From assembly GCA_012274205.1 (NCBI GenBank), contig JAAOZY010000029.1, positions 1-14,916 on the forward strand: a DNA stretch of 14,916 nt, in the 5' to 3' direction. The notes under the pieces are model-generated. The model was not told the DNA's origin, ran no database searches, and worked only from the letters and a program-made list of their open reading frames with translations. This DNA comes from Betaproteobacteria bacterium. GTDB lineage: Bacteria; Pseudomonadota; Gammaproteobacteria; Burkholderiales; SG8-39. Position numbers and translations under genes: made by a program. Below, one piece after another: positions 1 through 5,909 of this stretch (its first letter is position 1; every line of letters starts with the position of its first letter).

Positions 1-1337
1 ACGTCGCGCGGCATACGCTCGGGTTCGAGCAGCTGCGTCAGCGTGTGCAGGACTATCCGCCGCAGCGGGTCGCGGCCATCTGCGGCCTCGCCGCCGCCGA
101 CATCGTCGCACTTGCGCGCGAGTACGCCGCTGCGCGGCCGGTGGCGATCCGCATCAATTACGGCATGCAGCGGCACGCGGGCGGCGGCATGGCCGTGCGC
201 ACCATCGCCTGCCTGCCCGCGCTCACCGGCCACTGGCGCGATGCCGCCGGGGGCGTGCTGCTGTCTACCGCAGGCTGGTACGAATTCAATCACGCCGCGC
301 TGGAGCGTCCCGACCTGATCCCGAACCGGCCGCGCAGCATCAACCAGTCGGCGCTGGGCGATGCGCTCACCGCGGCCACGCCGCCGGTGCGCGCGGTTTA
401 TGTCTACAACAATAATCCGGTGGCGGTGTGCCCGGATTCGCAGAAGGTGATCGCGGGCTTCATGCGCGAAGACCTGTTCACGGTGGTGCACGAGATCTTC
501 CTTACCGACACCACCGACTACGCCGACATCGTGCTGCCGGCGACAACCCAGCTCGAGCACTACGACGTGCACAAGTCCTACGGGCATGTTTACGCGCTCG
601 CGAACAACCCGGCGATTGCGCCCGTGGGGGAGGCCAGGCCCAACAGCGAGGTGTTCCGCCTGCTCGCGGCGCGCATGGGCTTTACCGAGGCCTGCTTCAG
701 GGACACGGACGAGGATATCTGCCGCCAGGCGCTGGACTCGACCAATCCGCGCATGGCCGGCGTGGAATGGAATGCGCTGAAGCAGCAGGGCTGGCAGCGG
801 CTGGCGCTGCCTGCGCGCTTCGCGCCTTTCGCCGAAGGCAATTTCCCCACGCCCTCGGGCAAGTGCGAGTTCTGGAGCCAGACGGCGAAGGACATGGGCA
901 TGGACCCGCTGCCGGCGTATATCGCGCCGCGGGAGTCGGCGCTAAGCGCGCCGCAGCTGGCGCAGAGCTATCCGCTCGCCTTCATCTCGCCGCCGGCGCG
1001 CAATTTCCTCAATTCCTCCTTCGCCAACCTGCCGTTCGCGCTGAAAGAGGCGGGCGAGCCGACCATGGACATCCATCCGCGCGACGCCGCGGCGCGCGCC
1101 ATCGCCGACGGCGAGGCCGTGCGCATTTTCAATGGGCGCGGTTCGTTCATCGCCAGCGCACGCGTGTCGGAGCGGGTGCGCGAGGGCGTGGTGGCGGCAC
1201 TGTCGGTGTGGTGGAAGAAGCTCTCGCCCGACGGCCGCAACGCCAACGAAGTCACCTCGCAGGCGCTCGCCGACATGGGCGGCGCGGCGACCTACTACGA
1301 CTGCCTGGTCGAGGTAGAACGCGTCGGCGCGGACTGA
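1..1337 (+). CDS. Molybdopterin-dependent oxidoreductase, C-terminal part (5' end outside window)
   Basis: This is the C-terminal part (about 440 codons) of a large molybdopterin-cofactor oxidoreductase of the DMSO reductase/formate dehydrogenase superfamily, whose members usually run to roughly 650-800 residues. The reading frame is open from base 3, so the start and any N-terminal Fe-S or twin-arginine region lie outside the window; the GTG at 45 is an internal valine, not the start. Family-typical segments are NYGMQRHAGGG, the VYVYNNNPVAVCPD stretch, TDTTDYADIVLPATTQLEHYD and PNSEVFRLLA. The last 120 or so residues, beginning YPLAFISPP and including EPTMDIHPRDAAARAIADGE, are the dinucleotide-binding (molydop_binding) domain. 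The gene ends in TGA at 1335-1337. The electron donor and partner subunits cannot be told from this part. The family call is secure; the substrate is unknown. Confidence 0.9.
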   Translation, partial: VARHTLGFEQLRQRVQDYPPQRVAAICGLAAADIVALAREYAAARPVAIRINYGMQRHAGGGMAVRTIACLPALTGHWRDAAGGVLLSTAGWYEFNHAALERPDLIPNRPRSINQSALGDALTAATPPVRAVYVYNNNPVAVCPDSQKVIAGFMREDLFTVVHEIFLTDTTDYADIVLPATTQLEHYDVHKSYGHVYALANNPAIAPVGEARPNSEVFRLLAARMGFTEACFRDTDEDICRQALDSTNPRMAGVEWNALKQQGWQRLALPARFAPFAEGNFPTPSGKCEFWSQTAKDMGMDPLPAYIAPRESALSAPQLAQSYPLAFISPPARNFLNSSFANLPFALKEAGEPTMDIHPRDAAARAIADGEAVRIFNGRGSFIASARVSERVREGVVAALSVWWKKLSPDGRNANEVTSQALADMGGAATYYDCLVEVERVGAD

Positions 1338-1500
1338 AGCCGGGTCTTCGCGCCGAGCCCCTGCATCTACTCCCTCTGCCGGCAAGGCTGGCGGGCTTGT
1401 GCACCCCCGGCGCAGCGCTGTTTCATACCATGCGCGGTGCTTCGCCCCGCAATACCGTCACCGACGATGCCCTTGCGCTTTCCGCGCCGATCGGCCGTCA

Positions 1501-1525
1501 CGCCGGCGGATGTCATCTGCCGGCG
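1501..1525. terminator. Hairpin between convergent genes, possible bidirectional terminator
   Basis: The arms CGCCGGC (1501-1507) and GCCGGCG (1519-1525) are perfect complements. The stem extends inward by a G-T wobble and GAT/ATC, leaving a GTC loop, so about 11 pairs in all. It lies between the stop of the plus-strand oxidoreductase (1337) and the stop of the minus-strand lipoprotein gene (1547), where a shared terminator would be expected. Neither strand has a clear T-run after the stem, so it is not a textbook intrinsic terminator; it could also act as an RNA 3'-end stabiliser. I see no gene in the rest of the 1338-1546 gap. Confidence 0.4.
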
Positions 1526-1546
1526 ATTGCTGAATGTCAACCGCCC

Positions 1547-3313
1547 CTAGTAGGCCCAATAAGGGCCGGTGCCGTGCAGGGTGCTGGCGCCGTCTATCGC
1601 GACGAATACCGTGCGTCCGAAGAAGAACGGCATGCCCCAGTCGAAGGTGCTGCTGTTGCTGCGCCCGATGCTACCGCCCACTGACGCCGCCCTGATCGTG
1701 GTGTCAAGTGTTTGCGGATTCACGATGGAAAAATTGACCGTGCCGGAGGCGCCGCCGTTGGCAGAGGTGTTGACCGCAGACAGGGAAAGCGGCGTCGCCG
1801 GGCAGTAGAAACCGCTGAAGCCGCTTGCCGAGCTACACCTGGCGATGCTCGAGTCGGAAAAGAACAGGCCGTTCGAGCCGCTGTCGAGAAAGCTCGATGC
1901 CAGCGTTCTGCCTTTGTAGACCGTGGTGAAATTGCCGTTGCTGTTTGCAGCGTAGACCGTGGCCGATCCGATCTGGTTGTTGGCCTGGGTGTCGATGCCG
2001 AAGATGAGCGTGCCGGTAAGCGTGGTTGCGCCGCCACTGGCAGCTGCGGGCATTGCGAGGGCCACGCCGTTGTTGTCGGTGGCGAACGCTGCGACCGGGT
2101 TCGCTACCTGGCTGGCAAGCGGCATCACGGCGCCGGCGCAACCGGACGCGGTACATTCGTAATAGGTTCCGGCGACCACCCGTGTCGCGCAGGCCGTCCC
2201 GCAGTCATGGTTGAACAGGCCGACGCCGAGTATGCCTTTGGCGCCCAGTGCGGCCACCGAACCCAGGTTCGCGCCGATGCTGCCGCAAGCGGACGGGATG
2301 TGTGCGAACGCAGCGCCGCTATCGCTGACCTGCTGCACCGGCAGCGATGGCGCGGTTTCTCCGGCAATCTTCACGTCTGCGCGATTCACCGAGCCCCAAA
2401 GGTAGCCGCTGACGAATTGGGCGCATTCGCCTGCCGGGTTGCCGCCGGGGCCGGTGACCGCAGGCAGCGCCAGGGCGGGATCGAGCACCCCTGGGGCGAT
2501 GATGCGCAAACCGTAGGACCCGGTGTCGACCAGCACATGATCGATGGTTTGGCAGGTGGATGTCCCGGGCGTGCACAAGGTCACGCTCACAAAGGGTACG
2601 TTGATGAGCGCATTGGCGCCGGCCGGCCCGCTGTCGATGACCACGGTGGTCACGTTGCCGCCGACGCTGCTTGCGTTGCTTACGCCGAGCACCACCGAGC
2701 CGCTGGCGCTGCCGCCGGCACCGGTACAGGCGAGGCTGTAGGTGTAGGTGCCTGCGAGCGCTTGCGTGACCGTCGCGCTGCCGCTGGTGCCCTGATTCCC
2801 CGCCCAGGCGCCGGACGCGGTACAGGAGGTCGCGTTGGTTGTCGACCAGGTGAGCGTCGCAGCCTCGCCTGCCGCGACGCTCGCAGGCGCGAGCGACAGG
2901 CTAACCGTGGGCATCGGGCTGGGGGCGGTCGCGACGATGACGGAAGTGCTGCCCGCGACGCCGTTGCAGCTGAGGGTATAGGTGAAGCTGCCTGCAGCCG
3001 GTGGCGTGACGATCTGCGTGCCCGCAGCGGCCATGGCGCCGCTCCAGGCGTCACTGGCCTGGCAATCCGTGGCGTTGGAGCTCGACCAGATCAGTGTCGT
3101 CGACTGGCCGACGGTGAGCGCAGTGGGGCTGGCGCTGATACTGACGATCACCGGATTGCTTGCCGGGGCCGCAGCGGAAGTGTCCGTGGCGGCGCTTGTC
3201 GGCGCTGTGGACGCGCCGCCGCCGCCACCGCAGGATGCGAGCACCAGGCAGGCCGCGGCCGCGGCCAGCTGCAGGAAACCGCGCAGGCGCGGTGCCGAAT
3301 GCCTGCGCTTCAT
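1547..3313 (-). CDS. DUF3443 lipoprotein with two Ig-like repeats; candidate pepsin-like fold
   Basis: This 588-residue protein is a predicted outer-membrane lipoprotein: basic N-terminus, hydrophobic core and lipobox LASC with Cys28 as the lipidated residue, followed by Gly and a Gly/Ala/Ser/Thr-rich linker. Two Ig-like repeats follow (about 54-128 and 135-211). Each contains NATxCxASxAWxG and a second Cys exactly 32 residues after the first (C84/C116, C164/C196), probably disulphides. From about 220 to the end it is the DUF3443 domain, of unassigned function. That domain has LVDTGSYGLRI (D263), a GILGVG turn (360-365), LDSGSNGLFF (D477) and a C-terminal GMPFFFGRTVFVAID stretch, which is the landmark order of pepsin-type aspartic proteases. 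The gene begins 19 bases after the DUF2844 gene on the same strand, so they are probably cotranscribed. The DUF3443 call is strong; proteolytic activity is inference. Confidence 0.88.
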   Translation of the reverse strand: MKRRHSAPRLRGFLQLAAAAACLVLASCGGGGGASTAPTSAATDTSAAAPASNPVIVSISASPTALTVGQSTTLIWSSSNATDCQASDAWSGAMAAAGTQIVTPPAAGSFTYTLSCNGVAGSTSVIVATAPSPMPTVSLSLAPASVAAGEAATLTWSTTNATSCTASGAWAGNQGTSGSATVTQALAGTYTYSLACTGAGGSASGSVVLGVSNASSVGGNVTTVVIDSGPAGANALINVPFVSVTLCTPGTSTCQTIDHVLVDTGSYGLRIIAPGVLDPALALPAVTGPGGNPAGECAQFVSGYLWGSVNRADVKIAGETAPSLPVQQVSDSGAAFAHIPSACGSIGANLGSVAALGAKGILGVGLFNHDCGTACATRVVAGTYYECTASGCAGAVMPLASQVANPVAAFATDNNGVALAMPAAASGGATTLTGTLIFGIDTQANNQIGSATVYAANSNGNFTTVYKGRTLASSFLDSGSNGLFFSDSSIARCSSASGFSGFYCPATPLSLSAVNTSANGGASGTVNFSIVNPQTLDTTIRAASVGGSIGRSNSSTFDWGMPFFFGRTVFVAIDGASTLHGTGPYWAY

Positions 3314-3332
3314 CTACGTCGACCCCGGCGCG

Positions 3333-3776
3333 TCATTGCACCTGGTCCGTGCTGAAGCCGGGCGGCAAGTCCGCCGGAACCCATGCGCTGCCTTCGAAGG
3401 CGCGCATATGGCCGCCCGAATTGATGACGAGCTCGGGAAGGTTGATCGCCAGGGGCGAACGGCCCGCCCGCGGCGTTTTGGCCGATTCGGACACCATGGT
3501 GTCGAAGTATTTTCCCAGCAAGGCTTTCAGGTTCGGCTGGACCGGACCGTTCCAGGCAAGGGCGAACACGACGCCGCTGCCCGAGAGGTATTCGCGCACG
3601 TGTGTGCCCGTAGCCAGGGTCGTGTCGCGCATGACGTAGTTCGACGCGGTGGTCGACGCGGTCGATACGGCGGTCATGCCGTCGTCGCTGAACTGCTGCG
3701 CAAGCCCGCCCAGTGCCGCATGGGCGAAGCCCGCGTACGCGAGCAACAGCGCCGAGATGAAAAGTCGGACAGGCAT
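3333..3776 (-). CDS. DUF2844 secreted protein
   Basis: This is a 147-residue small exported protein. Residues 1-20 form a Sec signal peptide (MPVRLFISALLLAYAGFAHA) with a likely AHA cleavage site before ALGG. The mature part carries the DUF2844 signature: HVREYLSGSGVVFALAWNGP, then LKALLGKYF, and a C-terminal LVINSGGHMRAFEGSAWVP. The frame stays open upstream to an ATG at 3956, but that extension is an arginine/alanine-repetitive translation of alternating CG DNA, so the ATG at 3776, directly before the signal peptide, is the chosen start; its ribosome-binding site is weak. Function is unknown. In betaproteobacteria DUF2844 genes commonly sit just before a DUF3443 gene, as here, so the two proteins probably work in the same envelope or export process. 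Confidence 0.87.
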   Translation of the reverse strand: MPVRLFISALLLAYAGFAHAALGGLAQQFSDDGMTAVSTASTTASNYVMRDTTLATGTHVREYLSGSGVVFALAWNGPVQPNLKALLGKYFDTMVSESAKTPRAGRSPLAINLPELVINSGGHMRAFEGSAWVPADLPPGFSTDQVQ

Positions 3777-3789
3777 CAGGGATCTGCCT

Positions 3790-3824
3790 GTGCGTGCGAA
3801 TGTGCGTGCGCGAGCGCGCGCACG
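3790..3824. repeat. Alternating purine-pyrimidine (CG/TG) tracts, Z-DNA-prone
   Basis: Three nearly continuous alternating tracts, at 3790-3798, 3800-3812 and 3814-3824, consist of GTGCGTGCG, ATGTGCGTGCGCG and GCGCGCGCACG. They lie 14-48 bases upstream of the DUF2844 start codon. Such DNA can adopt the Z form under negative supercoiling. They also explain the artificial ARARAR-type extension of the reading frame upstream of the true start. Confidence 0.5.
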
Positions 3825-4093
3825 GGCGCAGGCATGATGCGCGCCCTGCTTTGCGCCGCGGCGCCCGGGAAATTCACCGCGAAACTGCGCCGGCGGCGCT
3901 GCCGGCGCGGTGATTCCTGTGAGGGCTGACAACAGGGATATTCTTGTCGATTTCACGGGCGGGGCCTCAGTTATCCGATCTGGACGCTAGCCACAATCTA
4001 GAATGAAGCGCAGGCGAAAGGTGTAATAAATTGTTGCAAGCAGCAGTGTACCGCTTCCCGGGGCGCGAACGGCGAATGCAGGAGTGAGCGCCG

Positions 4094-4116
4094 GGCAAGC
4101 CGCATGGCGACTTGCC
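4094..4116. promoter_or_regulatory. Quasi-perfect 23-base palindrome, operator candidate
   Basis: GGCAAG (4094-4099) and CTTGCC (4111-4116) are perfect inverted arms. Inside them CGC and GCG also pair around ATG, with one C-A mismatch between the two stems. It could be a dimeric regulator's operator or an RNA hairpin. It lies about 30 bases upstream of the candidate -35 element of the efflux operon, consistent with an activator or repressor site. The regulator is unknown. Confidence 0.35.
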
Positions 4117-4124
4117 GCGGGCAA

Positions 4125-4147
4125 CAAATCGTTACAATCGCGATTTG
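4125..4147. promoter_or_regulatory. Inverted repeat CAAATCG-N9-CGATTTG overlapping the promoter -35
   Basis: The arms CAAATCG (4125-4131) and CGATTTG (4141-4147) are perfect complements separated by nine bases. The right arm overlaps the candidate -35 hexamer TTGCCC (4145-4150). This geometry suits a dimeric repressor such as a TetR-type protein that blocks RNA polymerase. No regulator gene is present in the window, so the binding protein is unknown. Confidence 0.4.
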
Positions 4148-4174
4148 CCCACCGATGGCAATGCAGGATATAAG
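4145..4174 (+). promoter_or_regulatory. Candidate sigma-70 promoter of the efflux operon
   Basis: TTGCCC (4145-4150, four of six matches to TTGACA) is followed after 18 bases by TATAAG (4169-4174, five of six matches to TATAAT). Transcription would start near 4181, leaving a leader of about 155 bases before the adaptor gene. It is the best-scoring pair I could see by eye in this gap, and it is flanked by two palindromes that could be control sites. Confidence 0.4.
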
Positions 4175-4303
4175 CTCAGCGTGTAAGCTTCGCGGGGGCA
4201 CCCGTAAACTCAGGCGACAGCCAAAACGCGACGCCGGCCGCGGGCTGGAACGCAGGACTTATTCGATTTCCGCAGACTTTCCTCCGCGCGGCGCCACTAA
4301 CCT

Positions 4304-4333
4304 ATGAACCCAGCCACCTCGCGTATTCCGTAA
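4304..4333 (+). other. Possible nine-codon leader reading frame just before the adaptor gene
   Basis: An ATG at 4304 opens a nine-codon frame (MNPATSRIP) that stops at TAA 4331-4333, two bases before the adaptor ATG at 4336. The adaptor ATG has its only purine-rich sequence (TAAGG) directly abutting it, too close to serve as a normal ribosome-binding site. Termination-reinitiation from the leader could therefore feed ribosomes to it. The leader has no clear ribosome-binding site of its own, so this may be chance. Confidence 0.2.
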
Positions 4334-4335
4334 GG

Positions 4336-5892
4336 ATGCCGCGCCAGACCATGACGACGCCAGCCGAGAGTTCAACGCAGAATAGCCCGCAAAGCAGCGC
4401 ACCGTTCCCCGGCGCCGGGTCACCCACGCGACGGCGCGCACTCTGGCTGTTCTTCCTGTGCCTGCTGCTCGCGGCGGCAGGCGCATTCTGGTATTACTTT
4501 ATCCAGCCGGTGTCCTCCGGCGCGGGTGCGCCACGCGGCGGCCGGCCCGGCGCTGGCGCCGGACCGAATGCCGCGGGCCGCAGCGTCCCGGTGATCGCTG
4601 CGCCGGCGCGCAAGGGCAACGTCGACGTCTACATCTCCGGCCTGGGCACGGTGGTTCCGGTTGCGACGGTGACCGTGAGAACGCGCATCGACGGGCAGTT
4701 GATGAAAGTGCTGTTCCGCGAGGGCCAGATCGTGCGCGCGGGCGAACTGCTCGCCGAAATCGATCCGCGCCCCTACCAGGTGCAGCTCGACCAGGCCGAG
4801 GGCCAGATGGCCAAAGACCGGGCGCTGCTCAACAACGCGCGCATCGACCTGGAGCGCTATCGGGTCCTGTTGGAGCAGGACTCCGTGGCGAAGCAGCTGC
4901 TGGATACGCAGGCGTCGCTGGTGCGTCAATACGAGGGTACGGTCAAGGTCGACCAGGCCCAGATCGACAACGCCAGGCTGCAGCTCACCTATAGCCGCAT
5001 CACTGCGCCGATAAGCGGGCGCCTCGGCTTGCGCCAGATCGACCCCGGCAATATGGTGCACGCGAGCGATGCGGCGGGTCTGGTCGTCATCACCCAGCTG
5101 CAGCCCATCACCGTGGTGTTTGCCATTCCCGAAGACGCCCTGCCGCCGGTGATGCAAAAGCTGCGCGCCGGCGACAAGCTCGCGGTCGATGCCTACGACC
5201 GCGCGGACAAGGTCAAGCTCGCCAGCGGCACTTTGCTTACCGCCGACAACCAGATCGACCCGAGCACCGGGACGGTAAAGTTGAAGGCGCAGTTCAGCAA
5301 CGCGGAACTGAGCTTGTTCCCGAATCAGTTCACCAACGTGCGCATGTTGCTCGAGGTAAAGCGCGACGCGACCGTGGTGCCCAGTGCCGCCATCCAGCGC
5401 GGCACGCCCGGCACCTTCGTCTATCTGGTCAAGCCCGACAATACGGTCACGGTGCGCGTGGTCAAGCTGGGGCCGGCGCAGGGGGAAAACGTATCCATCG
5501 AAGCAGGCATCGCGCCGGGCGAACAGGTCGTGGTCGACGGCGCTGACAAGCTGCGTGAAGGCGCGACGGTGGAGCCGGCGAGCAAGTACGCGAGCCCGGT
5601 CGGCAAGGGCGGCGGTGGCATGAACGGCGCTGGCGCGGGCGGCGCCGGCAAGGGCGGCGCGGGCAAGGGCGGCAATGGCACGTCGGCTGCTGCGCCGAAG
5701 CTTACGCCAGCGCCGGACGGGGCACAGGAACTGTCCGCGGAAGAACGGCAAAAGCGCTGGACCGAACTGAACGCACGCATCGACCGCGGCGAGTTCGGCG
5801 AGGAGATCAGAAAACTCCCTGAGGAGGAGCGCAAGCAGCGCATGCGTGAATTGCGCAGCCAGCGCGACGCTGCCGGCGCGGCCGCGCAATAG
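4336..5892 (+). CDS. mdtA: MdtA-type RND efflux periplasmic adaptor with Gly-rich linker and charged tail
   Basis: This 518-residue membrane-fusion protein links the RND pump to the outer-membrane channel. It has one N-terminal transmembrane anchor (34-56) after a basic TRRR, then a Gly/Pro-rich spacer. The lipoyl halves (about 112-144 and 218-255) include FREGQIVRAGELLAEIDP and TYSRITAPISGRLGLRQIDPG; a coiled-coil hairpin spans 145-217. A beta-barrel (256-340) with DNQIDPSTGTVKLKAQF and a membrane-proximal domain to about 415 follow. It is about 100 residues longer than E. coli MdtA (about 415). The excess is partly N-terminal and partly a C-terminal extension: a Gly/Lys linker (423-448) and a charged helical tail (465-515) with two LxxEERxxRxxEL repeats. 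First gene of the operon; mdtB starts 17 bases on. The ATG at 4351 is an alternative start; neither has a well-spaced ribosome-binding site. Confidence 0.92.
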   Translation: MPRQTMTTPAESSTQNSPQSSAPFPGAGSPTRRRALWLFFLCLLLAAAGAFWYYFIQPVSSGAGAPRGGRPGAGAGPNAAGRSVPVIAAPARKGNVDVYISGLGTVVPVATVTVRTRIDGQLMKVLFREGQIVRAGELLAEIDPRPYQVQLDQAEGQMAKDRALLNNARIDLERYRVLLEQDSVAKQLLDTQASLVRQYEGTVKVDQAQIDNARLQLTYSRITAPISGRLGLRQIDPGNMVHASDAAGLVVITQLQPITVVFAIPEDALPPVMQKLRAGDKLAVDAYDRADKVKLASGTLLTADNQIDPSTGTVKLKAQFSNAELSLFPNQFTNVRMLLEVKRDATVVPSAAIQRGTPGTFVYLVKPDNTVTVRVVKLGPAQGENVSIEAGIAPGEQVVVDGADKLREGATVEPASKYASPVGKGGGGMNGAGAGGAGKGGAGKGGNGTSAAAPKLTPAPDGAQELSAEERQKRWTELNARIDRGEFGEEIRKLPEEERKQRMRELRSQRDAAGAAAQ

Positions 5893-5909
5893 CAGGCTAG
5901 ACGCGCCGC

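Larger units (their letters stand above)
3777..4335. other. Divergent intergenic region between the DUF2844/DUF3443 unit and the efflux operon
   Basis: About 560 bases without a convincing protein gene separate two divergent units. Near the DUF2844 start lie alternating purine-pyrimidine tracts (3790-3824). An AT-richer patch occupies about 3990-4040. The right half holds two palindromes (4094-4116, 4125-4147) and a sigma-70-like promoter (4145-4174), listed separately. I could not pick a convincing promoter for the leftward unit. The long untranslated leader implied for the operon (about 155 bases from the promoter to the adaptor start) leaves room for post-transcriptional control. Confidence 0.6.

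Noticed and set aside
45..47. GTG as a start for the oxidoreductase
   Set aside because: The frame is open to the window edge and the protein would lack the N-terminal half of the catalytic domain; it is an internal Val codon.
1430..1684. Plus-strand frame from the ATG at 1430 in the convergent gap
   Set aside because: It runs through the hairpin and antisense into the lipoprotein gene; composition is not protein-like and no domain is recognised.
1712..3355. Long plus-strand frame opposite the DUF3443 gene
   Set aside because: The Gly/Arg-rich translation is an antisense shadow, while the minus strand has a lipobox, Ig-like repeats and the DUF3443 signature.
3777..3956. N-terminal extension of the DUF2844 protein to the ATG at 3956
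   Set aside because: It would bury the signal peptide behind 60 residues of Arg/Ala repeat encoded by alternating CG DNA.
3998..4201. Minus-strand frame of 67 codons in the divergent gap
   Set aside because: No recognisable domain and a Cys/Arg-rich composition typical of chance translation; it overlaps the promoter and palindrome region.
3957..4335. BaeR-type binding box, riboswitch or small RNA in the efflux leader
   Set aside because: I looked for these because of the mdtABC/spy pairing, but no known consensus or conserved RNA architecture was evident by eye.
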